Below, one piece after another: positions 52,500-61,695 of a DNA stretch of 64,000 nucleotides. The notes under the pieces were generated by a model that worked only from the letters and a program-made list of their open reading frames with translations, did no database searches and was not told the DNA's origin. The DNA comes from Prevotella amnii DSM 23384 = JCM 14753 (GTDB lineage Bacteria; Bacteroidota; Bacteroidia; Bacteroidales; Bacteroidaceae), in NCBI RefSeq assembly GCF_000378745.1, contig NZ_KB905275.1, positions 1 through 64,000 on the forward strand, given 5' to 3'. Within the stretch, counting starts at the first letter, position 1. The number at the start of each line of letters is the position of its first letter. The position numbers were made by a program, and so were the translations under genes.

Positions 52500-54554
52500 T
52501 TATTTAATCATACTTACCGATCGTTTTATAAAGTTGTCTAGATCTTTGCCCTGAAGCATACCATTTTGTAATAGAGCAAGATCTATAAGCTGATGAATGG
52601 CAGAATTATCTTTTGCAGCATTAGCTATAATCTGTTTTTGCTTTTCGGTTAATTCTGTGATATTCTTTCTTGTATTTTGCAAATCTTCTTTTTCTTTTTC
52701 TGGAATATCTTCTGCTTTTTTATCTTTTTGAGCTTGTTGTAAAGCTGCTTCGCGAGCTTTTTGTCCCTTTATTTCACTATTGATAGGTTTTAGCTCATTA
52801 TCTGTTTTAGCAGAGATATCAGATAAAATCTGTTTTATAAGAGTATGATCGATATTTAACACAATATTGTAAGAGTCTGGCATTTGTCCATAGAAAGCCA
52901 TTCCTTGTTGGAATTGGCTCATTTCTTTCATACGCCTCATATACTCATTTTGAGTAATTAAAATAGGCATACAGCTATTACCCATAGCTTGTACTTCTAC
53001 AGAAAAACTACGTTTTTCATTTACAGGTATCTGTGAGCTGAATGCATTTGACAACTTGTTATTATCCTCTTTTGAAAGGTTTTCTTTTTTATCATCTCCT
53101 TTAGGAATAATTCTATCTATTATATCAGAGTCTACGCGCACAAAACGACTCTTCTCCATTTTTTGCTCTAACATAGATAGAGTAGGAACATCTATTTGTC
53201 CATCTGCTAAGATAACACTATAGCCTTTTTGCTTAGCAGCTTCTATATAAGAAAATTGCTCTTCTTTATTATTAGTGTAAAGATATACTACTTGCCCATC
53301 TTTATCAGTTTGGTTATCTTTAATAAGAGTTTTGTATTCGTTAAGAGAAAAATACTTACCTTCTGTATCTTTTATAAGGGTAAAGTCTTTTGCACGTTCA
53401 TAGAAATCTGATTGTGATAACATACCATAATTTATAAATAATTTAAGGTCGTCCCACTTTTGTTCGTACTCTTTACGGTTATCTTTAAAAATACTATTTA
53501 AACGATCGGCAACTTTTTTCGTAATATAAGTAGAAATTTTCTTTACATTAGCATCACTTTGTAGATAAGAACGGCTAACATTTAGAGGAATGTCTGGAGA
53601 ATCTATTACGCCGTGTAGTAATGTGAGGAATTCTGGTACAATACCTTCCACTTGGTCTGTAACAAATACTTGATTACAATAAAGCTGGATCTTATTACGC
53701 TGCAATTCTATATTATTCTTTATCTTAGGGAAATAAAGAATGCCTGTTAGGTTGAAAGGGTAATCTACATTTAAATGGATCCAAAACAAGGGATCGTCAT
53801 TCATAGGATGTAGAGTTCGATAGAACTTTTGATAATCTTCATCTTTCAAGGTAGAAGGTGCTTTTGTCCAAAGAGGTTCTACTTTGTTTATGATATTATC
53901 CTCATTAGTTTCAATTGTTTTACCATCTTTCCATTCTGTCTTTTTACCGAAAGCTATTGGTATTGCCATGAACTTGCAGTATTTATTAAGTAATTCTTCT
54001 ATTTTAGCTTTTTGCAAGAATTCCTTACAATCATCATCTATATAAAGAATAACGTCACTACCGCGGTCAGTTTTTTCTATTTCTTCTATACTAAATTCAG
54101 GGCTGCCATCACAACTCCATTTTACTGCTTTAGAACCTTCTTTATAGCTTTTTGTAACTATTTCAACCTTTTTAGAAACCATAAATGTAGAGTAGAAACC
54201 TAATCCAAAGTGTCCAATTATAGCTTCTGCTTTATCTTTATATTGTTCTAAGAAATCATTTACACCAGAGAAAGCTATCTGATTAATATACTTATCTATT
54301 TCTTCAGCTGTCATGCCTATACCATGGTCGCTTATAGTTAAAGTGCCTGCTGTTTCATCAAGTTTTACATGTACAGTAAGATCGCCTTGTTCTCCTTTAA
54401 AGTCGCCAGTTGCTGCTAAAGTCTTTAATTTTTGTGTAGCATCAACAGCATTTGAAACTATTTCGCGAAGAAATATTTCATGATCTGAATATAAGAACTT
54501 TTTAATAACAGGGAAAATGTTCTCTGTGGTAACCCCGATATTTCCTTTCTGCAT
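52500..54554 (-). CDS. htpG: Hsp90-family molecular chaperone
   Basis: This 684-residue ATP-dependent chaperone has an N-terminal GHKL ATPase: FLREIVSNAVDATQKL, SDHGIGMTAEEIDKYINQIAFSG and IGHFGLGFYSTFMVSKKVE. The middle domain has PLNVSRSYLQSD and the RNKIQLYCNQVFV block. The C-terminal dimer domain is preceded by a Lys/Glu-rich stretch (about residues 600-650). Length is near the Bacteroidetes norm. It runs on the minus strand, with its own upstream region of about 180 bases that also holds the terminator of pepD. Confidence 0.96.
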   Translation of the reverse strand: MQKGNIGVTTENIFPVIKKFLYSDHEIFLREIVSNAVDATQKLKTLAATGDFKGEQGDLTVHVKLDETAGTLTISDHGIGMTAEEIDKYINQIAFSGVNDFLEQYKDKAEAIIGHFGLGFYSTFMVSKKVEIVTKSYKEGSKAVKWSCDGSPEFSIEEIEKTDRGSDVILYIDDDCKEFLQKAKIEELLNKYCKFMAIPIAFGKKTEWKDGKTIETNEDNIINKVEPLWTKAPSTLKDEDYQKFYRTLHPMNDDPLFWIHLNVDYPFNLTGILYFPKIKNNIELQRNKIQLYCNQVFVTDQVEGIVPEFLTLLHGVIDSPDIPLNVSRSYLQSDANVKKISTYITKKVADRLNSIFKDNRKEYEQKWDDLKLFINYGMLSQSDFYERAKDFTLIKDTEGKYFSLNEYKTLIKDNQTDKDGQVVYLYTNNKEEQFSYIEAAKQKGYSVILADGQIDVPTLSMLEQKMEKSRFVRVDSDIIDRIIPKGDDKKENLSKEDNNKLSNAFSSQIPVNEKRSFSVEVQAMGNSCMPILITQNEYMRRMKEMSQFQQGMAFYGQMPDSYNIVLNIDHTLIKQILSDISAKTDNELKPINSEIKGQKAREAALQQAQKDKKAEDIPEKEKEDLQNTRKNITELTEKQKQIIANAAKDNSAIHQLIDLALLQNGMLQGKDLDNFIKRSVSMIK

Positions 54555-54627
54555 ATTTTTATGTTTTATGTTATTTTTATATTATGTAATTCTAAATACA
54601 AATATTGTGCCAAAATATTAAAAGAAA

Positions 54628-54677
54628 AAGCTCATTTAGTATATAGCCTATAATAAGGTGTAATGCTAAATGAGCTT
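54628..54677 (-). terminator. Terminator of pepD
   Basis: A 15-bp stem with one mismatch or G-T pair (54628-54642 with 54663-54677), core AAGCTCATTTAG / CTAAATGAGCTT. Read on the minus strand it is followed by TTTTTCTTTT, which fits transcripts from pepD. Confidence 0.8.
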
Positions 54678-54738
54678 AGTTAGTTAGATTTTTTATTAAA
54701 TATAATTATAATGCTATGAATAACAGATAGAAAAATAA

Positions 54739-56190
54739 TTATTTAATGTTTTGTAACACAGCGAGCAAGTGATCCCAAACCATTTGAACCGTAGGAATAA
54801 GTAAACGCTCTTCTGGTGTATGAACATATCGTAATGTAGGACCGAAACTAACCATATCTAAATCAGGATATTTTTCAGAGAATAGTCCACATTCTAAACC
54901 AGCATGAATACCTTTTACTACAGGTTTTTTTCCAAATAGCTTCTCATATTGTTCAACAGCAACCTTTGTAAGTTTAGAATTAGGATTCATTTTCCAAGCA
55001 GGGTAACCATCGTTCTGAATTATATCAGCACCTGCCAGCTCAAAACAAGCTTTTATACTGTTAGCCATATTTGTAAGATTACTCATAACGCTAGAACGTT
55101 GTGAGGAAACAATGACAACTTGTCCTTCTTCAGATTGGATAGAAGCTATATTACTAGACGTTTCTACCAAATCTTTTAAATCTTCATCTTGGCATGTTGT
55201 TAAAGGACCATTATCAACAGCTTGTAAAGAAAGGATTATACCACGAGAAATGTCTTTTGGCATAACTTTTTGTTCAGTGGTACTTGTTAAAGACCATTTC
55301 ATGGTAGTATCTGTTACGTGGAATTCATCTTCTACAGCTGCTGTGAAAATATTCCATTCTGCTTTCACTTCATCTTTTTTATCTGCAGGAATAGCAAAAA
55401 TTATCTTACCATCTCGTGGAATAGCATTATGCATCTTGCCAGAGTTCCATTGTGCTAAGCGTAGATCCATCTTGTCTTGTAAAAGATATAAGAAACGAGA
55501 GAATATTTTTATAGCATTAGCACGCTTTTTATTAATATCATCTCCAGAATGTCCACCTGTTAAACCCTTTAAAGTAGCTTCAAAAAAGAAGTATCCAGAA
55601 GGAGCTTTTTCACGAGTAAATTTAAAAATTGCTTGTGTGTTAATTCCACCAGCACAACTTACAAACATTTCCCCTTCATCTTCAGAATCAAGATTAATTA
55701 AGTAATCGCCAGACATAAAACCTGCTTGTAACCCAAAGGCACCAGTTAGTCCTGTCTCTTCATCTACGGTAAATAAACACTCTATAGGGCCATGTTTAAT
55801 ATCGTCAGAATCGAGTAAAGCTAATTCCATGGCACAACCTATACCGTCGTCTGCCCCGAGAGTAGTGCCCTTTGCTTTTAGCCAATCTCCATCTATATAA
55901 GTTTGGATAGGATCTGTTTCAAAATTGAAATCAACATCAACAAGCTTATCACAAACCATATCCATATGGCTTTGAAGTATTACAGTAGGAGCTGTTTCCA
56001 TACCAGCAGTAGCTGGCTTACATATTAGAACATTACCTGTTTCATCTTCTTTAAAAGGTAGATTATGTTCTTTCGCAAAATTCTTAAGATAAGTTCTTAT
56101 TTTTTCCTCATGTTTAGATGGTCGAGGAATTTGATTAATCTTAGCAAACTGTTCGAATACGTTTGCTGGCTTTAATTCTTGATTTGTCAT
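54739..56190 (-). CDS. pepD: Aminoacyl-histidine dipeptidase (M20 family)
   Basis: This 483-residue di-zinc peptidase splits Xaa-His and other dipeptides. Zinc ligands are H75 in LQSHMDMVCDK with catalytic D77, D114 in GADDGIGCAM as the bridging ligand, and the pair E144/E145 in TVDEETGLTG (catalytic base and ligand). Later come D173 (DSEDEGE region) and the C-terminal GIHAGLECGLF histidine. A lid/dimer domain with TGGHSGDDINKKRANAIK sits in the middle. No signal peptide is present, so it acts in the cytoplasm. Its -7 box (56260-56253) is inside the transcribed start region of the divergent small-protein gene, so the two promoters occlude each other. Confidence 0.94.
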   Translation of the reverse strand: MTNQELKPANVFEQFAKINQIPRPSKHEEKIRTYLKNFAKEHNLPFKEDETGNVLICKPATAGMETAPTVILQSHMDMVCDKLVDVDFNFETDPIQTYIDGDWLKAKGTTLGADDGIGCAMELALLDSDDIKHGPIECLFTVDEETGLTGAFGLQAGFMSGDYLINLDSEDEGEMFVSCAGGINTQAIFKFTREKAPSGYFFFEATLKGLTGGHSGDDINKKRANAIKIFSRFLYLLQDKMDLRLAQWNSGKMHNAIPRDGKIIFAIPADKKDEVKAEWNIFTAAVEDEFHVTDTTMKWSLTSTTEQKVMPKDISRGIILSLQAVDNGPLTTCQDEDLKDLVETSSNIASIQSEEGQVVIVSSQRSSVMSNLTNMANSIKACFELAGADIIQNDGYPAWKMNPNSKLTKVAVEQYEKLFGKKPVVKGIHAGLECGLFSEKYPDLDMVSFGPTLRYVHTPEERLLIPTVQMVWDHLLAVLQNIK

Positions 56191-56206
56191 TTTTATTAGT
56201 CTTTAT

Positions 56207-56260
56207 TTTGTAATGTTACTGATTTGTATTAACTTTGTCGCTAAATATATTGCAAAGATA
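56207..56260. promoter_or_regulatory. Face-to-face promoters of pepD (minus) and the small membrane protein gene (plus)
   Basis: Plus strand: TTTG at 56207-56210, 19-base spacer, TAACTTTG at 56230-56237, start site near 56244. Minus strand: TATCTTTG at 56260-56253, start site near 56246, with no clear -33 box. The two -7 boxes point at each other with 15 bases between, so polymerase cannot occupy both at once. Confidence 0.6.
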
Positions 56261-56266
56261 GCCAAA

Positions 56267-56461
56267 ATGTTAATAACATTATTATATACTCTGTTAATTA
56301 TTGCTATATCAATGGTATTATTGAGTATTCGGGTGTTGATTAAAAAGAGAGATTCTTTTAAATCGCAACATATTCATGATAACGAATACCTTCAAAAAAA
56401 AGGAATACATTGTGTGTTAGATCAAGATAAAGAGGCACGTCATACTAATAGAGCATTTTAA
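56267..56461 (+). CDS. Small single-pass membrane protein
   Basis: The 64-residue protein has one hydrophobic helix (LITLLYTLLIIAISMVLLSI, residues 2-21). A basic cytoplasm-side stretch (RVLIKKRDSFKSQ) and a His/Asp-rich tail ending KGIHCVLDQDKEARHTNRAF follow. The start is ATG 56267, because the promoter at 56230-56237 lies downstream of the alternative start at 56213. I do not recognise a named family; short proteins with this CxxxxDxEAR tail occur before OmpH-like genes in Bacteroidales, as far as I recall. It precedes the OmpH-like gene by 43 bases and is probably co-transcribed with it. The single cysteine in the tail may matter. Confidence 0.65.
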   Translation: MLITLLYTLLIIAISMVLLSIRVLIKKRDSFKSQHIHDNEYLQKKGIHCVLDQDKEARHTNRAF

Positions 56462-56504
56462 AATTTATAGAATATTATTATTGAAAATCAAATAAGAAAT
56501 AACA

Positions 56505-57107
56505 ATGAAAAAAGGTTTTAGAAATATTGCTTTTTGCTCATTTACAGCATTAGCATTTACAGCTTGTAATAACCAACCAAAGTTGAATGATACTGCATCT
56601 GATAATACTTCTACAAAAACAACATCAGTAACATCATCTACACAAAAATTTGCTTATGTAGAAATAGATTCTATTATGAGTCAGTATAATTATTGGAAAG
56701 ATGTAAAAAAGATGATTAAGGCCAAAGAAGCTAATATACAGAGAACATTAGCTAATAAGCAAAAAGCATTGCAAGCAGCAGCTGCCAATTTTCAACAAAA
56801 TCTGCAGGCTAATAAGTATACTCAAGCGCAAGCACAACAGATACAAGCTTCTATTCAGAAGCAAGCTCAAGATGCTGAAGCCTTACAGCAACGTTTGGGG
56901 GCTGAGTATCAAAGCGAAGTTGCTAAATATAATAAAGCTTTATCTGATAGTGTACATAACTATTTAAGAGTATTCAATAAAAACAGAAAATATTCTATTG
57001 TTTTTGCAAAGAGTGGAGATAATCTTCTTTATGTTGATCCTGCTTATAATATAACTAATGATATAATAAAAGGATTAAATCAAGAATATAAAGGATTGAG
57101 TAAATAA
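56505..57107 (+). CDS. OmpH/Skp-like periplasmic chaperone lipoprotein
   Basis: The 200-residue lipoprotein has its signal ending FTAC (C21). A Thr/Ser-rich spacer (25-47) precedes the OmpH/Skp fold: the strand FAYVEIDSIMSQYNYWK, then a long Gln/Ala/Lys-rich helical hairpin (about 68-145) that forms the tentacles, and the closing YSIVFAKSGDNLLYVDPAYNIT strand. Skp-type proteins hold unfolded outer-membrane proteins in the periplasm. Being lipidated, this one is membrane-anchored, as I recall for several Bacteroidetes paralogues. It follows the small membrane protein gene by 43 bases and shares its promoter. Confidence 0.88.
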   Translation: MKKGFRNIAFCSFTALAFTACNNQPKLNDTASDNTSTKTTSVTSSTQKFAYVEIDSIMSQYNYWKDVKKMIKAKEANIQRTLANKQKALQAAAANFQQNLQANKYTQAQAQQIQASIQKQAQDAEALQQRLGAEYQSEVAKYNKALSDSVHNYLRVFNKNRKYSIVFAKSGDNLLYVDPAYNITNDIIKGLNQEYKGLSK

Positions 57108-57144
57108 GGTGGAAATAAGGCATTATGCTTTTATCTAAAAATAT

Positions 57145-57173
57145 TTAAAGATTAAGTTTCGAGGATATAATAA
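57145..57173 (+). repeat. Duplicated motif, copy 1
   Basis: The core aaagattaagtttc followed by a gag/tataat-like tail is shared with the copy at 57450-57478. A direct repeat in front of the PepSY gene could be an operator pair or a duplication scar. Confidence 0.45.
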
Positions 57174-57449
57174 TAAAAATATTTAGGTTTATTGTAAAGG
57201 CTGTTATTAAATAGATAGAATAAATACTTTGTTAAAGGCTATAATTTTATTTTTGTTGTGGCTATAAAATCATTTAAAGGTTATTTGTGAGAGTGCTGCA
57301 ATTGAATTATTCTTTCTTTTAAGATATAAGATTTAGTGTTTCTTTTTATTATATTAATAAAGAAGGGGTACTATAGCTGATGATGAAGTTTTTTTTATTA
57401 TAGAAACTTATTATGCCTTTCCTATGAATATGTATTATGTTTATAATAT

Positions 57450-57478
57450 TCTAAAGATTAAGTTTCCGATGTTATAAT
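57450..57478 (+). repeat. Duplicated motif, copy 2
   Basis: Here the core is ctaaagattaagtttc, followed by cgatgttataatg. It lies 60 bases before the PepSY gene start, where a regulator binding site would be expected. Confidence 0.45.
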
Positions 57479-57537
57479 GTCTTTTGTGTTACTTAATAAA
57501 TGTTTACTATTATCCTTATACTTATTAAATAAATAGT

Positions 57538-59007
57538 ATGAAGAAATCAACTTGGCGAAAATGGCATAAATGGTTAGGTCTAATATTAGGCTTTTTCCTT
57601 ATTATGTTTTGTCTTTCGGGTATATTTCTTAACCATTCTTCGTTAATAAAAAATTATAGTATAAGTAGAGCATATCTTCCCATAGAATATCAATATAAAA
57701 AATGGAACAATGGACTACTACGCGGTACTAAAAAGTGGGGCAAAAATATTATAGTTTACGGATATAGTGGATTGTGGCTTACTGATAGTTATGGTAAAAA
57801 GTATTATGATTTTAATAAAGGATTACCAGTAAATACTGATTATAGGAGTATTCGTGGAATAGTAGAAACTCCTTCACATCAGCTTTTTATGGTTAGTCAG
57901 TACGACCTTTATACGTTAACAAAAGATACAGTATGGCAAAAGATTAATCTTCCAGGAGGAGGAAAGGAGCGTCTTAGTGATATAACAGTAAAAGGTGATA
58001 GCCTTATAATTGTGGGAAGGTCATGCATTTATTTATCAATAAAGCCTTATAATATTTATAGTAAGATAATGCTTGCTAAACCTACTAATTATGATGGTAA
58101 GGCTTCATTATTTGTTACCGTTAGGTGTTTACATACGGGTGGCTTGTTTGGATTTGTAGGTAAGATCATTGTTGATTTTATAGGTATAGTCTTGATATTT
58201 TTAACTATTTCAGGAATAGTTTATTGGTTTATAATAAGGCGACATAGTCATAATAGTAGAAATTCAGGGAAAAAGTGGTTGCGATGGCATAATTATATTG
58301 GACGTATATCTATAGTATTTACCCTTTTTGTAAGTATAACAGGTTGGTTTCTTCATCCGCCTGCAGTTATAGCGATAGCTTCAGGACGGGTTCCTATAAT
58401 ACCATATTCATCAATGGATACTAATAATCCTTGGAAAGGTAAGTTGCGTATATTACGATATGATAGATTATCAGGTGATTGGCTTTTGCATACCACAGAA
58501 GGCTTTTATACGATGACAAGTTTTAATGTAGCTCCAAAACCTCTTTCGTTTCAGCCACCTATTAGTGTTATGGGTATTAATGTTATGGAGCAAAAAAAAG
58601 ATGGTACATGGTTAATAGGTTCTTTTAGTGGTATGTATGAATGGAATCGTAAGAAGCATACTCTTATTGATTATTTTACTCATCAGCCAGCAAAACCTGT
58701 AAAAGGAAAACCTTTTGGAACTCATGCAGTATCAGGTTATAGCAGTGATTTTGCATGTGGCGATGTAGTAGTCGATTATAAAAAAGGTTGTAACAACCTT
58801 GTGCAACCACAGTGGATGTCAGTCTTGCCAATGTCTTTGCGTAGCATTTGTTTAGAAGTGCATACTGGACGTATTTATACCTTTTTAGGTTTAGGCACTA
58901 TTTTATATATATTTATTGTGGGGCTTGGTTGTATTTGGTGTCTATGGAGTGGTTGGAAAATACGAGAAAATATGAGTAAAAGATGTAAGAAAAAACCTAT
59001 AAAATAA
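57538..59007 (+). CDS. PepSY-domain membrane protein
   Basis: The 489-residue inner-membrane protein of the PepSY-TM group has four hydrophobic helices: residues about 11-31 (WLGLILGFFLIMFCLSGIFL), 205-235, 255-285 and 455-480. Histidines at helix ends (WHKWLG, RWHNYIGRIS) could be metal or haem ligands. Large extracytoplasmic parts lie between helices 1 and 2 and between 3 and 4. Related proteins are often linked to iron or siderophore uptake, sometimes as reductases. There is no partner in the same operon here, but the TonB-receptor operon at 43634-52388 may belong to the same metabolic theme. It ends in a strong terminator. Confidence 0.82.
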   Translation: MKKSTWRKWHKWLGLILGFFLIMFCLSGIFLNHSSLIKNYSISRAYLPIEYQYKKWNNGLLRGTKKWGKNIIVYGYSGLWLTDSYGKKYYDFNKGLPVNTDYRSIRGIVETPSHQLFMVSQYDLYTLTKDTVWQKINLPGGGKERLSDITVKGDSLIIVGRSCIYLSIKPYNIYSKIMLAKPTNYDGKASLFVTVRCLHTGGLFGFVGKIIVDFIGIVLIFLTISGIVYWFIIRRHSHNSRNSGKKWLRWHNYIGRISIVFTLFVSITGWFLHPPAVIAIASGRVPIIPYSSMDTNNPWKGKLRILRYDRLSGDWLLHTTEGFYTMTSFNVAPKPLSFQPPISVMGINVMEQKKDGTWLIGSFSGMYEWNRKKHTLIDYFTHQPAKPVKGKPFGTHAVSGYSSDFACGDVVVDYKKGCNNLVQPQWMSVLPMSLRSICLEVHTGRIYTFLGLGTILYIFIVGLGCIWCLWSGWKIRENMSKRCKKKPIK

Positions 59008-59036
59008 TAATATATATTTATTATCGTTAATGTTTA

Positions 59037-59086
59037 AGCTACTGTCTATAAAATAAATTTATGGACAGTAGCTGTGTTGTTTTTTA
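59037..59086 (+). terminator. Terminator behind the PepSY gene
   Basis: A 14-bp stem with one G-T pair (59037-59050 with 59060-59073), core AGCTACTGTC / GACAGTAGCT, followed by a T6 run at 59080-59085. Confidence 0.85.
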
Positions 59087-59124
59087 AGAGATGTATATTT
59101 TATAGATGATTATATAATAATTTG

Positions 59125-60648
59125 TTATATATTTTGATGCTCTTTTCGTAATAAATCGTTAACAGTTTTAACAGGATTAAAAGTGGAAGCAGGTACTTCT
59201 ACAAAAATAGTATTCCAGTGGCTCATAGCCCCATTCCAAAGACCGGGTAGTTCTAAAGCTTTTAGAGGGCGTCCATTTTTCGACTTATTACTTATAAATC
59301 CTGTTGTTTCATCGATGTATTTTTTTAAGTTGAATCTATTATTGTGAAAATCTTTTATTCCACATACTAAATCAACAGGGTTGAAATGAGTGCCATTTTT
59401 AAAGAGATCCATATCTTTTTTATTGTTTTTATTAATCTGTGAGCTTTCTAAAATCTGTAAACTAATATCATTAGTATCTGAAATGGTAATAAAAGGACCT
59501 CCTCCAGGTTCTCCGTTATTACGTACCATTCCACAAACTCGTATGGGTCGATTTAGCTTATCTTTAATATATGTTACTAAAGTATCATTGTCAATATTAG
59601 AGATGTTTATATTTTTACAATATAATTTATTCTGTAGGAAAAGAAGCATTTCTTTAATATCTGTAGAAGAATAATCCCCAGTTTCTATAGAATGTAAATA
59701 TTTAAATATTTGTTTTTGTAATTTTACTAATAATCCAGCTATTGTTTTTTTCCAAATAACAGTGTCTTTTTTTATGTTATCAGGGGAAATGTTATCTATA
59801 GTTTTTATAAATAAGATGTCAGCATCAATGTCATTAAGATTTTCTATTAAAGCTCCGTGTCCACCTGGACGAAACAAGAGTGAGCCATCATCATTACGAA
59901 AAGGTGTATTATCAGTGTTTACTGCTATAGTGTCTGTGCTTGATTTTTGTTCAGAGAAACTAATATGAAAGGATATTCCAAACTTCTTTTCTAATGAAGC
60001 GGCTTTCTCTGCTACTGTTTTTTTAAATAGTGGAAGATGTTCATGTGATACAGTAAAGTGAAGTTCTGCTTTATTATTTGTAGAAGCATAGAGTGCGGCT
60101 TCTATTAAATGTTCTTCCATTGCAGTACGAGCACAGTCTTCATAATTATGAAATAATAATAGTGCTTTAGGCAACTGACCATAATTCATGCCTTTAGGTA
60201 GAAGTAAATTTCTCACTATAGTTTTGTAATTGCCTTGTTGTAATAAATTTTCTATAGTCAAAGAGTTGTTAGTCAGGCATGTTTTATTTAACTCATTATA
60301 AAATGCAAAGTTTTTTAGATGTTTGAAAAAATTCTTTTCGAAGCTGGATGTTGGTGTATCATAAGTAGCATTAATGAAAGAAAATAAGTCTTTAAACATT
60401 CTACTGGCCGCACCAGAAGCAGGGACGAATTTTACAATTTTAGCACCCTTTTTAAGATATTCTTCCCATAACGAGATAAGATGTTTTTGTTGTGTTTCAT
60501 TTATTACGTTGATACCATGCCCAATGGTAGCTGCCCCTTTTAATTTTATATAAGGGAATCCTGATTTAAAACGATTTAGTTGCTTTTCTAAGGTAGCTTC
60601 GCTAATGCCTTTTTGGGCTAATAGCTTTTTGTCTTCTATTGTTAACAT
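59125..60648 (-). CDS. DUF4301 family protein (nucleotidyltransferase-like)
   Basis: The 507-residue soluble protein belongs to the Bacteroidetes DUF4301 family. VKFVPASGAASRMFKDL near residue 75 resembles the glycine-rich nucleotide loop of sugar-phosphate nucleotidyltransferases. Later blocks are FRPGGHGALIENLNDIDADILFIKTIDN, CGMVRNNGEPGGGPF and LWNGAMSHWNTIFVEVP, which would fit the sugar-binding part of such a fold. I infer a GT-A-like nucleotidyltransferase with unknown substrate. It is a single minus-strand gene with its own -7 box about 30 bases before the start. No sugar-metabolic neighbour is adjacent. Confidence 0.8.
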   Translation of the reverse strand: MLTIEDKKLLAQKGISEATLEKQLNRFKSGFPYIKLKGAATIGHGINVINETQQKHLISLWEEYLKKGAKIVKFVPASGAASRMFKDLFSFINATYDTPTSSFEKNFFKHLKNFAFYNELNKTCLTNNSLTIENLLQQGNYKTIVRNLLLPKGMNYGQLPKALLLFHNYEDCARTAMEEHLIEAALYASTNNKAELHFTVSHEHLPLFKKTVAEKAASLEKKFGISFHISFSEQKSSTDTIAVNTDNTPFRNDDGSLLFRPGGHGALIENLNDIDADILFIKTIDNISPDNIKKDTVIWKKTIAGLLVKLQKQIFKYLHSIETGDYSSTDIKEMLLFLQNKLYCKNINISNIDNDTLVTYIKDKLNRPIRVCGMVRNNGEPGGGPFITISDTNDISLQILESSQINKNNKKDMDLFKNGTHFNPVDLVCGIKDFHNNRFNLKKYIDETTGFISNKSKNGRPLKALELPGLWNGAMSHWNTIFVEVPASTFNPVKTVNDLLRKEHQNI

Positions 60649-60677
60649 ATTGAATTGTTTTGGTTTTTAATTAATAG

Positions 60678-60685
60678 CAAATATA
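60678..60685 (-). promoter_or_regulatory. -7 promoter element of the DUF4301 gene
   Basis: On the minus strand the sequence is TATATTTG, a perfect TAnnTTTG box, 29 bases before the ATG at 60648. Confidence 0.55.
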
Positions 60686-60795
60686 CTCATTTTATATTAT
60701 ATATAGTACATCTTGGTCATAAAAATAATTATGAAAGTAGAATATGTCCATGTCCCGTATTGTTTAGTATATTTGGTATTGTGTAAATATTTTAT

Positions 60796-60803
60796 TAAAT
60801 TTG
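60796..60803 (+). promoter_or_regulatory. -7 promoter element of the YycJ-like gene
   Basis: TAAATTTG matches TAnnTTTG, 88 bases before the ATG at 60892. Confidence 0.5.
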
Positions 60804-60891
60804 CATATTATAAGTTTGGCAGATTTTATCTTTATAATGTTTTAAATAGAGAAAGGATAATGTTATATCTGCTGTAAAGAAAGAAATATCA

Positions 60892-61695
60892 ATGCTAAAT
60901 TTTATATCTTTTGGGAGTGGTAGTAGTGGTAATTGTTATATACTTTATTCAGAGACAGATTGTTTAATGATAGATTGTGGGGTAGGAATGCGTCTTTTGA
61001 AAAAGTATTTCCAAAATTATAATCTTCCAATAAAAATGATAAAGCATATTATTCTTACCCATGATCATGCAGATCATGTAAAAGCAGTAGGCTCTATTAG
61101 TAAAGATTTAAATATACCTGTTTATGCTACTGGGTTAGTTCACCAAGGAATTCGTAAAAATTTGGCTGTACATAGAAAGATAGATTCTAAACTTGTTGTA
61201 GAGATAGAAAAACAGAAAAGAATAGACATAGGTGAGTTTTCTGTAACACCATTTAGTGTTCCTCATGATAGTACAGATTGTGTAGGATATTGTATTGAGC
61301 ATGAAGGTGTAAGCTTTGTGTTAGTAACAGATTGTGGGCAAGTAACAGAAGAGATTTTGAAATATATAAGCAAGGCTAATTATTTAGTGTTAGAGTCTAA
61401 TCATGAGCCTGAAAAGCTTATAGCCGGGTCTTATCCTGCTCACTTAAAAAAACGTATTTTAGGAGCTACTGGTCATTTAAGTAATGAAGATTGTGGTAAG
61501 GCTCTTGTTGAGGGAGCAACTTCAAAGCTTAAGCATGTATGGCTTTGTCATTTAAGTGATGAGAATAATCACCCAGAGTTAGCTCGTAAGACAATCGAGG
61601 CTATCTTGCGCACTAATGGTATAATACCAAATGTAGATTTTGTTTTAGATATATTAAAACGTAAAACGCCAAGCGAAATTCAACCTCTCGTTTGA
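60892..61695 (+). CDS. MBL-fold metallo-hydrolase (YycJ/WalJ-like)
   Basis: This 267-residue metallo-beta-lactamase-fold protein opens with ISFGSGSSGNCYIL, the YycJ/WalJ signature. The metal site is THDHADH (56-62), with further ligands in PHDSTDCVGY, VTDCG and LWLCHLSDENNHPE. In Firmicutes WalJ is linked to DNA replication or repair and cell-wall signalling; it is a likely exonuclease, but no WalRK system is encoded here. It is transcribed alone, converging with the patatin-like gene. Confidence 0.87.
   Translation: MLNFISFGSGSSGNCYILYSETDCLMIDCGVGMRLLKKYFQNYNLPIKMIKHIILTHDHADHVKAVGSISKDLNIPVYATGLVHQGIRKNLAVHRKIDSKLVVEIEKQKRIDIGEFSVTPFSVPHDSTDCVGYCIEHEGVSFVLVTDCGQVTEEILKYISKANYLVLESNHEPEKLIAGSYPAHLKKRILGATGHLSNEDCGKALVEGATSKLKHVWLCHLSDENNHPELARKTIEAILRTNGIIPNVDFVLDILKRKTPSEIQPLV

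Larger units (their letters stand above)
57108..57537. other. Noncoding gap of 430 bases with a duplicated motif
   Basis: No gene is visible between the OmpH-like and PepSY genes. The gap contains two copies of a roughly 30-base motif, listed separately at 57145-57173 and 57450-57478, about 305 bases apart. The rest is AT-rich without hairpins of note. Confidence 0.5.

Noticed and set aside
55112-55705. Plus-strand open frame of 197 codons inside pepD
   Set aside because: It is a shadow of the intact M20 peptidase on the other strand; no start signal or family match.
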